The notes beneath the pieces were generated by a model. It was not told the origin of the DNA and searched no databases. It saw only the letters and a list, made by a program, of their open reading frames with translations. The position numbers and the translations under genes were made by a program. A stretch of 53,681 nucleotides of DNA from the IMG/VR virus record IMGVR_UViG_3300025645_000098, positions 1 to 53,681 of that record; one strand, given 5' to 3'. This document shows positions 38,426-46,140 of the stretch, in pieces. How positions within the stretch are numbered: position 1 is the stretch's first letter; each line of letters starts with the position of its first letter. This DNA is from a virus.

Positions 38426-38793
38426 AAAAAACAATTGAATATTTTTCGGAAGATGGATGTCTTGGTGGTAACCGTGGGTTGTCTTTCAACTTTAAAACAA
38501 ATATTATAACTAAATGGAATGGTGAGGAAGAACCACTATCTATGGATAATGTTGATGTTGTTAAATGGTGTATAGATATGAATATTAAGAAACTTAAAGA
38601 AAGGATTATTAACTTACAGTTAAAGTTAACTCAAAAGAAAAATAAAACTGTTAGAATTGAAGGTGGTTATAAAATGTCTGAAGTTCTAACTGAAGAAAGA
38701 AAAATTATCTTTAATAATAAATTATCTAATTTATTATTAAAACTTGAGTGGTTTGAATCCCTCCAAACAAAACCATTAATAACTAGTCTGTAA
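38422..38793 (+). CDS. Hypothetical protein
   Basis: 123 aa. Beta-rich start (FSEDGCLGGNRGLSFNFKTN) and a Lys-rich helical C-terminal half. ATGA overlap with the phosphatase. Unknown. Confidence 0.6.
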   Translation: MKKTIEYFSEDGCLGGNRGLSFNFKTNIITKWNGEEEPLSMDNVDVVKWCIDMNIKKLKERIINLQLKLTQKKNKTVRIEGGYKMSEVLTEERKIIFNNKLSNLLLKLEWFESLQTKPLITSL

Positions 38794-38822
38794 GTGGAAA
38801 ATAAGACACCACACAATATATT

Positions 38823-39395
38823 ATGAGTAAAAAAATAATTAAGGAAAATTTAAGAAAAATTTTATTAGAAAAAAAAGGTGATACACACGATTATGGTTGT
38901 GCTATGTTATTACTAAACATCCCAAAAACAGAATGGGATAAGCTTCAATCAATGATTGATGACGATGATATCTATACAGAAGAAGGTGATAGCAGTTATG
39001 GTAGAGAAGACGAACCTCACATTACCTTATTATATGGGTTAGATAGTGATATAGCAGATGAAGAAATAGAAAAAGTTTCAAAAAAACTGGAAAAATGTAC
39101 TGTTAATCTAAAAAAAATTAGTATCTTTGAGAATGAGAAGTTTGATGTACTTAAATTTGATATTATAGATGACACTAAAAAGGAGTTATCAAAGTTAAAT
39201 AAAGAATATGCTAAGTTTCCTCATACAACAGATTATCCTAATTATCACCCGCATGCAACTTTATGTTATCTTAAAGCTGGTACTGGTAAAAAGTATATCC
39301 AAACATTACCTAAAGATAAACAAATAACAATTGAGTGTGATACTGTAAAGTATAGTAAAGCTGATGGAAGTGCAATTAATTATAAATTAAAATAA
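38823..39395 (+). CDS. 2H phosphoesterase-like protein
   Basis: 190 aa. Two HxT motifs, PHITLLYGL (about residue 63) and HPHATLCYL (about residue 141), define the 2H family (LigT/CPDase-like). These hydrolyse 2',5' or cyclic phosphodiesters; the phage anti-CBASS enzyme Acb1 is one known use. An amphipathic N-terminal leader (KKIIKENLRKILLEK) resembles those at 2217 and 52006. Confidence 0.75.
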   Translation: MSKKIIKENLRKILLEKKGDTHDYGCAMLLLNIPKTEWDKLQSMIDDDDIYTEEGDSSYGREDEPHITLLYGLDSDIADEEIEKVSKKLEKCTVNLKKISIFENEKFDVLKFDIIDDTKKELSKLNKEYAKFPHTTDYPNYHPHATLCYLKAGTGKKYIQTLPKDKQITIECDTVKYSKADGSAINYKLK

Positions 39396-39396
39396 A

Positions 39397-39600
39397 ATGA
39401 GAAGAATATTAAATGGGTTAGTGATTCTAGCTTTAGTGACAGGGTTTATTGGTATTATATTTTTTTTATATGCTGATTATGGTTGGTGGGGTTTCATCCC
39501 AATTCCGATTATTATAACATCCTATGTAATTGGTAGTAAATTTGATATTATAACCTACATGGAAAATCTAGATAATAAAAATGAAGAGAAAACGAATTAA
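39397..39600 (+). CDS. Small two-helix membrane protein
   Basis: 67 aa, hydrophobic at about 7-25 and 30-48 with a Lys/Asn-rich tail. Overlaps the next small gene. Confidence 0.6.
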   Translation: MRRILNGLVILALVTGFIGIIFFLYADYGWWGFIPIPIIITSYVIGSKFDIITYMENLDNKNEEKTN

Positions 39601-39760
39601 TTATGGGGATTGTGAAGGTGATTATGTAAAAGTTGAATCCCTATCAGATGAATTAAGATTTGTCGAATGTATGAAACTATATAAATCACATAAGACACTT
39701 GAAGAAATAGAAAATGCATTAACTGCGGAAGCTAAAGAAAGAATCCGTTTAATTGATTAA
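39581..39760 (+). CDS. Hypothetical small charged protein
   Basis: 59 aa, begins KRKRINYGDCEGDYVKVE and has a helical C-terminus (TLEEIENALTAEAKERIR). Ends 3 nt before the YqeY-like gene. Unknown. Confidence 0.55.
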   Translation: MKRKRINYGDCEGDYVKVESLSDELRFVECMKLYKSHKTLEEIENALTAEAKERIRLID

Positions 39761-39763
39761 AAA

Positions 39764-40150
39764 ATGGTAGAACAAATTAAAAAAGACATGGTACAAGCCA
39801 TGAAAGATAGAAATACCCTTAAAAGAGATATTTTAAGGGTATTAATGGGTGAATTAGATAGAAGTTTCATAACTGAAGATGCTGATGTAATCAAAATCGT
39901 TAAAAAGATGGTTACTAATCTTAAGGAAATTGGTGAAGACCAAGCAGATATTGATATCTTAGAAGGTTATTTACCACAACAAATGTCAAAAGATGAGATT
40001 TCTGAAGAAGCTGCTAGTTTTATTGTTAGAGAAAAATTAGACTCACCTAGAGAAATGGGTAGAGTAATGTCCTATTTCAAACAAAATTTTGATGGGACTT
40101 ATGATGGAAAAGTTTTAAGTGATGTAGTTAAAATTTTATTAACAACATGA
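39764..40150 (+). CDS. YqeY/GatB-like protein
   Basis: 128 aa. Helical protein with LKRDILRVLMGELDR, DILEGYLPQQMS and MGRVMSYFKQNFDG, matching stand-alone YqeY proteins related to the tRNA-binding tail of GatB amidotransferase. Probably tRNA-binding; fits the tRNA-centred gene content. Confidence 0.85.
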   Translation: MVEQIKKDMVQAMKDRNTLKRDILRVLMGELDRSFITEDADVIKIVKKMVTNLKEIGEDQADIDILEGYLPQQMSKDEISEEAASFIVREKLDSPREMGRVMSYFKQNFDGTYDGKVLSDVVKILLTT

Positions 40151-40542
40151 TATATATTATATTGACTATATTATATATATTAACGACACACTTTGTTGCC
40201 GATTTTATTATGCAAACTGATGAAATGGCTAAAGGAAAGAGCACAAGCATAAAGTGGTTGACACTACATATACTTTCTTATTTTAAGGGATTAGTATGGT
40301 CAGCCCTTTTTTATTTTATGGTTGTTGGATATTTCTTTAGTATGGTTATTCCAGCATGGTCATTAATCGCTTATTGTTTACTTAACGCTGCATTACATTG
40401 GCTTACAGATTACTATACTTCAAAACAAACTGCAAAATTATGGGCTGAACAAAGGGTCCATGACTTTTTTGTTATGATTGGATTAGACCAATTGATACAT
40501 TCAACATGCCTAATAGTAACATTTTATTTTATTTTCCTTTAA
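40147..40542 (+). CDS. DUF3307 membrane protein
   Basis: 131 aa, four hydrophobic helices. HFVADFIMQTDEMAKGKS at the start and HWLTDYYTSK are DUF3307 hallmarks. Integral membrane, role unknown. Confidence 0.8.
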   Translation: MIYIILTILYILTTHFVADFIMQTDEMAKGKSTSIKWLTLHILSYFKGLVWSALFYFMVVGYFFSMVIPAWSLIAYCLLNAALHWLTDYYTSKQTAKLWAEQRVHDFFVMIGLDQLIHSTCLIVTFYFIFL

Positions 40543-40546
40543 AAAT

Positions 40547-40577
40547 TTGCACCTTAAGATATATTTTTGTATCTTTG
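40547..40577 (+). promoter_or_regulatory. Promoter of the NAD salvage genes
   Basis: TTG 40547-40549, TATCTTTG 40570-40577, 20-nt spacer, upstream of the small gene and NadM-Nudix. Confidence 0.75.
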
Positions 40578-40593
40578 TGTAAACAATAAAATT

Positions 40594-40746
40594 ATGGCAA
40601 CACATTCAGGAACAAAAGCGGTTTATGAAACCCTTAGAGAACATTTAGATAGTATTGATTTTGATGATGACCAGGTAATGGAAATATCGAGTGCAATCGC
40701 ATCAAATCTAGGTGTAGAATATCAATCATTCCCTAAGTGGGATTAA
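40594..40746 (+). CDS. Hypothetical small protein
   Basis: 50 aa, acidic helical (REHLDSIDFDDDQVMEISSAI). Leader AAATT-ATG; 10 nt before NadM-Nudix. Unknown. Confidence 0.6.
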   Translation: MATHSGTKAVYETLREHLDSIDFDDDQVMEISSAIASNLGVEYQSFPKWD

Positions 40747-40756
40747 AAAAAATAAA

Positions 40757-41791
40757 ATGGATATACAAAAAGTAATAAACCCAGAAGATTATAATTGTGG
40801 GGTAATTGTAGCACGTTTTCAAGTTAACAAACTTCACGACCAACAACGTAAGATGATTGACTTCATATTAGGTCATCACAGAAAAGTAATTATCTTTTTA
40901 GGTGTGTCAAGAACACAAGCAACTACTAGAAATCCATTAGATTTCCCAACAAGAAGAGCAATGATACAGAGACATTACCCAACTGCGGTAATCTTACCAT
41001 TAGCTGATAACCGTTCCGATGCTGAATGGTCCAAAACATTAGATAATAAAATTTCAGAGATATTTCCTAATTCTAAACCATTATTATATGGTAGTAGAGA
41101 TTCATTCATACCTTATTATCAAGGTAGATATATGACAACAGAGTTAGCTTCTGATTTCGTAGAGATTAGTGGTACTCAAATCAGAGAAGAAGTTTCAAGA
41201 GAAATCATTGAATCATCCAAATTCAGAGCTGGTGTAATTCATTCAGTTTATGCTAGATATGCCACAACTTTTCCAACTGTAGATGTATGTGCATACAATG
41301 ATGAAGGTCAAATATTATTAGCTAGGAAGCCTAATGAAGATAAATACCGATTCATTGGTGGGTTTGTTGATGCAACTGATATATCATTAGAGAGAGCGGC
41401 TTACAGAGAGTTTAGGGAAGAAGTTAGTGGTTCACATATCAGTGGATTGAAATATATCTTATCTCAAAAAGTTGAAGATTGGAGATATAGAAAAGAAAAA
41501 GATGGTATTATGACTACATTATTCTTAGGTAGATATGGTCATGGTCAAATAAAAGCTAGTGATGATATTGCTGAAGTACAATGGTTTGACGCATCAAAAT
41601 TAAGTGACCCTAGTTATATTCAACGTAATATCATGCCAGAACACCAAGGAATTATGGCAAAGCTTATTCAAACGGTTTATGAAGGTCAATTGATACCAAA
41701 TCTAGGTGAGTTCTTCAAGTTTAAGGAGACACCAAAAGACCCTGATATTAAACAAGCAAATGAATTTGAAATTAAATTAGAAGAATATTAA
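40757..41791 (+). CDS. NadM-type NMN adenylyltransferase/Nudix fusion with altered catalytic motif
   Basis: 344 aa. The N-terminal half is NadM-like (VIVARFQVNKLH; ISGTQIRE near residue 136). The C-terminal Nudix domain (GGFVDATDISLERAAY, REFREEVSG) resembles ADP-ribose pyrophosphatases. The adenylyltransferase HxGH signature reads HDQQ, losing the second catalytic His, so NAD synthesis by this domain is doubtful. It lies next to NAMPT, as in KVP40-type NAD salvage modules. Confidence 0.85.
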   Translation: MDIQKVINPEDYNCGVIVARFQVNKLHDQQRKMIDFILGHHRKVIIFLGVSRTQATTRNPLDFPTRRAMIQRHYPTAVILPLADNRSDAEWSKTLDNKISEIFPNSKPLLYGSRDSFIPYYQGRYMTTELASDFVEISGTQIREEVSREIIESSKFRAGVIHSVYARYATTFPTVDVCAYNDEGQILLARKPNEDKYRFIGGFVDATDISLERAAYREFREEVSGSHISGLKYILSQKVEDWRYRKEKDGIMTTLFLGRYGHGQIKASDDIAEVQWFDASKLSDPSYIQRNIMPEHQGIMAKLIQTVYEGQLIPNLGEFFKFKETPKDPDIKQANEFEIKLEEY

Positions 41792-41793
41792 TT

Positions 41794-41919
41794 ATGAAAA
41801 ATAAAGACACGCATTTTAATGCTAGAGGCGCATTTGAGAATGGTAAGGTGGTTGAAGCTTATGAGGTGATAGATGATAAATGGGAATCGATAGATTTAGA
41901 AACATTAAGGAAAGAATAA
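41794..41919 (+). CDS. Hypothetical small protein
   Basis: 41 aa, acidic (ENGKVVEAYEVIDDKWESID). TAATG overlap with the next gene. Unknown. Confidence 0.5.
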   Translation: MKNKDTHFNARGAFENGKVVEAYEVIDDKWESIDLETLRKE

Positions 41920-42119
41920 TGGCGTTAACGTGGACCCAAATACAAAATAAACTAAATGCTTTTGATAAGAAAGATGTGTTAATATATGATGATAAGCATG
42001 AAGATGGTAATCAATATATTAATATCATGTATAAGAATTCCTTTCAATTCAAGATACGCAGACCGTTTATGAACAAACTTAAAAAATTAGGATATAAAAT
42101 AGAAAAAAGAACTTTATGA
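41919..42119 (+). CDS. Hypothetical small basic protein
   Basis: 66 aa from ATG 41919, beta/alpha with a Lys-rich end. ATGA overlap with NAMPT. Unknown. Confidence 0.6.
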   Translation: MALTWTQIQNKLNAFDKKDVLIYDDKHEDGNQYINIMYKNSFQFKIRRPFMNKLKKLGYKIEKRTL

Positions 42120-43777
42120 AAAACGAAGTATTTACAAAACAAAACGATAAGGTGGTAACATTACCTAGAAAGAGGTTATTTAAAACACCAAGATTATTAA
42201 TGGCTGATGCCTATACAATTGGTTCAGATAAGTTTCAATCAAAAGAAGCTAAAGATAGGTCTGATTACTACGTAACATTCCGTAGAGATTTACATACAGT
42301 GAATCCTACATTATATCCTAAAGGTGATAATAGAATCGTATTTGAAGGATTATCAGATATATTAGAAGAGTTATTTTATGAGCCAGTAACTCATGAAGAA
42401 ATTGATGAAGCTAAAGCATTTTTAGCTACATTTAAAGCAACAACACAAGGTTTCAAGGAGTATCAATTCCCTGAAGAAATGTGGAGAACTGTTGTAGATG
42501 AATTTAATGGTAGACCACCAATTAGAATTAAGGCAATGCCAGCTGGGTCAATCGTTTATCCAAACGAACCAGTAATACAAATTACTTCAATGGTAAAAGG
42601 TATGGGTGAATTGGCCGCATGGTTTGAATCAAGCTTACTTAAAGTTTGGGCTGTATCTGAAAGAATTACACAAAACGAACACTGGTTAGAGAAAATGAAG
42701 AACATGGTCAGAAAAATTGACCCAACATTAGATGAAACATTAATTCATTTATATGGTTCTTTAATGCTAACTGACTTTGGATGTCGTGCTGGAATTACAA
42801 ATCATGAATCAGAAATATTAGGTAAAGCTCACTTATATACATTCGGTGGTACTGATACCGTTGCGGGTGCATACCAAGCTTGGAAGAACGCTAATAATGA
42901 AGTTGTGGGTAGCTCTGTGAACGCTTTAGCTCACAGAAATATACAAGCCTATGAAGCTGAAAATGAAGCATATGAGGCTATGTATAATTCCGCTGAAGAA
43001 GGTGAAATCCTTTCAATGGTAGCTGATTGTTATGATTTCTATTATTCAGTTGAAAATGACTTATTGCCATTAGCACTAAGAAGTGTTAAAGAAGGTAATG
43101 GTAAAGTAGTTGTAGCTAGACCTGACTCTGGTAATCCAAAAGAACAAGTTCTATGGGTTTGTAGATTAGCAGTAAGAAATGGCTTATTCGAGACCAAAGT
43201 GATTAATGGTGTTGAATGGAAGTTCGGTACAACTCTTAAGTTCATTGAGGGTGATGGTATGGATTATGAAACAATGTGGGATATTATTGAAGCATTGATG
43301 GAAGCTGGATTCGCACCATACGGATGGGGATTATTCGGAGTAGGTGGTGGATTACGTAATGGTCTTAAGAGAGATAATTTATCAGCTAAATATGCTTTAT
43401 CAGCTAAAGGTGAGTATAAGACTGGTGTTGTTAAATTCTCTGACACGTTAGGTAAAACGACATTACCTGGTCCATTTAAAGTATTAAGAGATGCAATCTC
43501 ATTAGAAAATAAACAAACTATTGTGTTTGATTGGGAAGATGGTGACGATGCTATGGTGGTTTACTTTGATGGTTCAAATATCAATAAACCATTTGGTGAG
43601 GGTATGAATGATTACTTCTTAGACATTAGAAGTAGAATTAGAGAACAATGGGATATTATGCCATTAGATTTAACCAATGCTGATAATAGATACCCAGCAA
43701 GTGAAGCTATTCTTAATGAGCGTATTAGATTATTAAAAATATATGCACCTAAGAAGAATGTAAATAACTATAAATAA
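42116..43777 (+). CDS. nadV: Nicotinamide phosphoribosyltransferase (NAMPT/NadV)
   Basis: 553 aa. LLMADAYTIGSDKFQ at the start, YGSLMLTDFGCRAG, VARPDSGNPKEQV and FGVGGGLRNGLKRDNL are NAMPT phosphate- and nicotinamide-binding motifs. It condenses nicotinamide with PRPP (or, in NARP1-type phage enzymes, with ADP-ribose pyrophosphate to give NAD+ directly). Expected partners here are the PRPP-synthetase-like gene at 46137 and NadM-Nudix at 40757. Confidence 0.94.
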   Translation: MKNEVFTKQNDKVVTLPRKRLFKTPRLLMADAYTIGSDKFQSKEAKDRSDYYVTFRRDLHTVNPTLYPKGDNRIVFEGLSDILEELFYEPVTHEEIDEAKAFLATFKATTQGFKEYQFPEEMWRTVVDEFNGRPPIRIKAMPAGSIVYPNEPVIQITSMVKGMGELAAWFESSLLKVWAVSERITQNEHWLEKMKNMVRKIDPTLDETLIHLYGSLMLTDFGCRAGITNHESEILGKAHLYTFGGTDTVAGAYQAWKNANNEVVGSSVNALAHRNIQAYEAENEAYEAMYNSAEEGEILSMVADCYDFYYSVENDLLPLALRSVKEGNGKVVVARPDSGNPKEQVLWVCRLAVRNGLFETKVINGVEWKFGTTLKFIEGDGMDYETMWDIIEALMEAGFAPYGWGLFGVGGGLRNGLKRDNLSAKYALSAKGEYKTGVVKFSDTLGKTTLPGPFKVLRDAISLENKQTIVFDWEDGDDAMVVYFDGSNINKPFGEGMNDYFLDIRSRIREQWDIMPLDLTNADNRYPASEAILNERIRLLKIYAPKKNVNNYK

Positions 43778-43778
43778 G

Positions 43779-44015
43779 ATGAGAAAAATATTAATATTAT
43801 TGGTAATTGGATTAATCTTTAGTTGTAGTGACAGTAAACAAGGAATTTTTTGGGAGGAAAATCGAGTAAATATTAATGTACTTGATAATAAATTACAAAT
43901 CTTAGAGCATGAAGGTTGTGAGTATTTGATATATACAGCATATGAACCATATGCTGGTTATGGGTTTGGAATGCATAAAGGTAATTGTAAAAATCCAATT
44001 CATGAATGTAATTAA
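43779..44015 (+). CDS. Lipoprotein
   Basis: 78 aa. Signal II lipobox IFSC (Cys about residue 16), then a compact domain with CEYLIYTAYEPYAG and C-terminal Cys. One nt after NAMPT. Unknown function. Confidence 0.65.
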   Translation: MRKILILLVIGLIFSCSDSKQGIFWEENRVNINVLDNKLQILEHEGCEYLIYTAYEPYAGYGFGMHKGNCKNPIHECN

Positions 44016-44172
44016 ACGATTTTTTCATTTTATTAGTGATATGGCCACACTTCATCATGAGATGGAGGTTGGTCGTTTATCATGCCCTAAATGTAAAGAA
44101 AATAAAATGAGAGTTGAAGAGAGAGGTGTTATACCAGTTGGGGTTTGTGGGAATTGTAACTTTAAATTATAA
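44002..44172 (+). CDS. Small zinc-ribbon protein
   Basis: 56 aa from ATG 44002. SCPKCKENKM and GVCGNCNFKL form a four-Cys zinc ribbon. Overlaps the lipoprotein by 14 nt. Confidence 0.65.
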   Translation: MNVIKRFFHFISDMATLHHEMEVGRLSCPKCKENKMRVEERGVIPVGVCGNCNFKL

Positions 44173-44174
44173 AT

Positions 44175-44702
44175 GTGGTGGTAACTTTATTAAGTATTTT
44201 TTATATAACAACAATATTAGTTTTTATAATAATAATTATAATTTTAATTAAATCATTAAGACGAACTAGGGAACCTGATATTCTAAAATCTATCAAGCGT
44301 GAAATCAGTAAGATGGATTCAAAAGAAGAATGGGATTGGATATACTTTTTCTTTGACTTACATGGTACTATAATTAAACCTAACTTTGAGGTTGGAAATA
44401 CTAATGTTGAGTATTATCCATTAGCAAAGGAAACTCTTCAACTTATATCAAATAGAGATGATTTAAGATTGTGTATATATACTTGTTCACATCCACATGA
44501 GATTGAAGAGTATGCTAAGAAGTTTGAAGAGGATGGGATTATCTTTAAGTACGTAAATGAAAATCCAGAGGTACCAACTTCTGGCTATGGTAATTATGAT
44601 AAGAAACCATACATGAATGTATTATTTGAAGATAAAAGCGGGTTCTTTGGAGAGACCGATTGGCCACCAGTATATGAGTATTTTAAAAAAAGATATGGAT
44701 AA
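44175..44702 (+). CDS. Membrane-anchored HAD-like protein
   Basis: 175 aa with a GTG start. N-terminal hydrophobic helix (about 5-27), then FFFDLHGTI, an HAD motif I with His replacing the second Asp (DxHGT), LCIYTCSHPHE and VLFEDKSGFFG. The substitution suggests altered chemistry or loss of phosphatase turnover. Other starts (e.g. ATG 44313) would remove the anchor. Confidence 0.6.
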   Translation: MVVTLLSIFYITTILVFIIIIIILIKSLRRTREPDILKSIKREISKMDSKEEWDWIYFFFDLHGTIIKPNFEVGNTNVEYYPLAKETLQLISNRDDLRLCIYTCSHPHEIEEYAKKFEEDGIIFKYVNENPEVPTSGYGNYDKKPYMNVLFEDKSGFFGETDWPPVYEYFKKRYG

Positions 44703-44733
44703 TGAGTGAGACAAAACATTATTAAAATAAATT

Positions 44734-44763
44734 TTGTTTAATGATTTATTTTTCGTATCTTTG
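44734..44763 (+). promoter_or_regulatory. Bacteroidota-type promoter
   Basis: TTG 44734-44736, TATCTTTG 44756-44763, 19-nt spacer. Now drives GluRS across a nuclease remnant. Confidence 0.7.
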
Positions 44764-44769
44764 TCGTAA

Positions 44770-44910
44770 GATAATGAATTAATTAACACATTTAATTCAT
44801 TACATGAAGCTGAAGAAAAAACAGGTAACTTAAGAAAACATATTAGTAGATGTTGTAGGGGATTAGCAAAAACATGTGGTAAACATATTTGGAAATTTAA
44901 AGATGAATAA
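44770..44910 (+). pseudogene. Homing-nuclease remnant (NUMOD1 tail)
   Basis: An open frame without start encodes SLHEAEEKTGN, ISRCCRGLAKTCGKHIWKF: a NUMOD1 DNA-binding tail as found at the end of HNH/GIY-YIG nucleases. The nuclease part is gone, and the frame ends overlapping the GluRS start. Confidence 0.65.
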
Positions 44911-45766
44911 TAAAAAACATATTGTAAGGGTTTGTCCTTCACCTACTGGAATGCTTCACATAGGTACATTACGTACCATGTACTTCAATTGGTTGATTGC
45001 TAATCAAAATGATGATAGCAAGCTCATATTACGTATAGACGATACCGATTTATCAAGGTCAATGGATTCAATGATTAGACCTATCTTTGATACTATCAGT
45101 GTTTATGGTTTACAGTATGACATTACATTTAAACAATCAGATAATTTTGCAATATACAAATCATTTGCTGATAAATTAGTTCTTGATGGTTATGCTGACT
45201 ATGATGATGGTGCAATTAGACTTTCTAATACTTACGGTTATAACATTAACATGAATTTAGATTGGAAAGATACAATTACTGGTGATAAGAAATGTACTCC
45301 AGATGTATTCGCTGCGGCCAGCACTCAAGTTATTATAAAGAGTGATGGTTCACCAACATATAATTTTGCTTCAGCAATTGATGATATGTGTTATGGTGTA
45401 ACATGGGTTGTTAGAGGAACTGACCACATTGTTAATACCTTTAAACAAGTTATCTTCTATAGGTTATTTGATAAACCATTACCATTATATTCTCATGTAG
45501 GACTTCTACTTGATATGTTTACTGGTAAAAAATATTCAAAGAGAGATAGTGACCTATTAGACTTATCTAATTATAACCCTGATGCAGTATTAAATTTCAT
45601 CTTAAGGTTAGGTTGGTCACCAAGTAAAGACGATAAGAGTAATAACATAATTCCAAGAGATAAAGCTATACAAATGTTTTTAACTGATGGTAAAATGAGA
45701 GCACCAAATTGTAAGGTTGACCTCGCTAAACTTGATTGGTATAATAAAAAATATAATAAGAGATAA
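44903..45766 (+). CDS. Truncated glutamyl-tRNA synthetase (catalytic domain)
   Basis: 287 aa from ATG 44903. Class I motifs CPSPTGMLHIGTLRT (HIGH-like) and KKYSKRDSD (KMSKS-like), plus ILRIDDTDLSRS and TDHIVNTFKQVIFY, are those of GluRS/GlnRS. The C-terminal anticodon-binding domain is absent, as in GluQ-RS, yet the sequence is closer in style to discriminating GluRS. Could charge tRNA-Glu/Gln-like phage tRNAs or modify a tRNA. Confidence 0.88.
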   Translation: MNNKKHIVRVCPSPTGMLHIGTLRTMYFNWLIANQNDDSKLILRIDDTDLSRSMDSMIRPIFDTISVYGLQYDITFKQSDNFAIYKSFADKLVLDGYADYDDGAIRLSNTYGYNINMNLDWKDTITGDKKCTPDVFAAASTQVIIKSDGSPTYNFASAIDDMCYGVTWVVRGTDHIVNTFKQVIFYRLFDKPLPLYSHVGLLLDMFTGKKYSKRDSDLLDLSNYNPDAVLNFILRLGWSPSKDDKSNNIIPRDKAIQMFLTDGKMRAPNCKVDLAKLDWYNKKYNKR

Positions 45767-46140
45767 TGGCATTAACAAAATTTGAACTTAAAAAAGAACA
45801 CCTAATCCTATTGAAATTTTTGGATTGGGAAATGATTAGCAAAGACCGTGTTGCTACACTAATACCAGAGGGTGCTGAAACACCTTTTGGTGGTATCGAT
45901 ATCATTGAAGATATTGGTACAATGATATTCGGAAAACCAGAGGGTGAATTTGACCCGACAAGCCCATCACCACCAAGATATTCAAAAGAACAAAAAGAGG
46001 AAATTAAGGTGTTATTGGATGAATTACCAATGGCATTGGAAGTTGTGTTATTCACACAATCTTTTGAGACTGGTGTTTATGCAAGGAAATGGAACCTTAA
46101 GAATTGGAAGAATATCGATTATAAAACCCCAAAATCATGA
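45766..46140 (+). CDS. Hypothetical protein
   Basis: 124 aa, mixed helix with a Pro-rich turn (FDPTSPSPPRY). Overlaps GluRS by 1 nt and the PRPP synthetase by 4 nt, so co-translated with both. Unknown. Confidence 0.65.
   Translation: MALTKFELKKEHLILLKFLDWEMISKDRVATLIPEGAETPFGGIDIIEDIGTMIFGKPEGEFDPTSPSPPRYSKEQKEEIKVLLDELPMALEVVLFTQSFETGVYARKWNLKNWKNIDYKTPKS

Noticed and set aside
44903-45766. GluQ-RS (tRNA-Asp queuosine modification) as the firm call
   Set aside because: Length fits, but the KMSKS-side motifs and surrounding sequence look like GluRS, and no queuosine genes are nearby. Kept as an alternative only.
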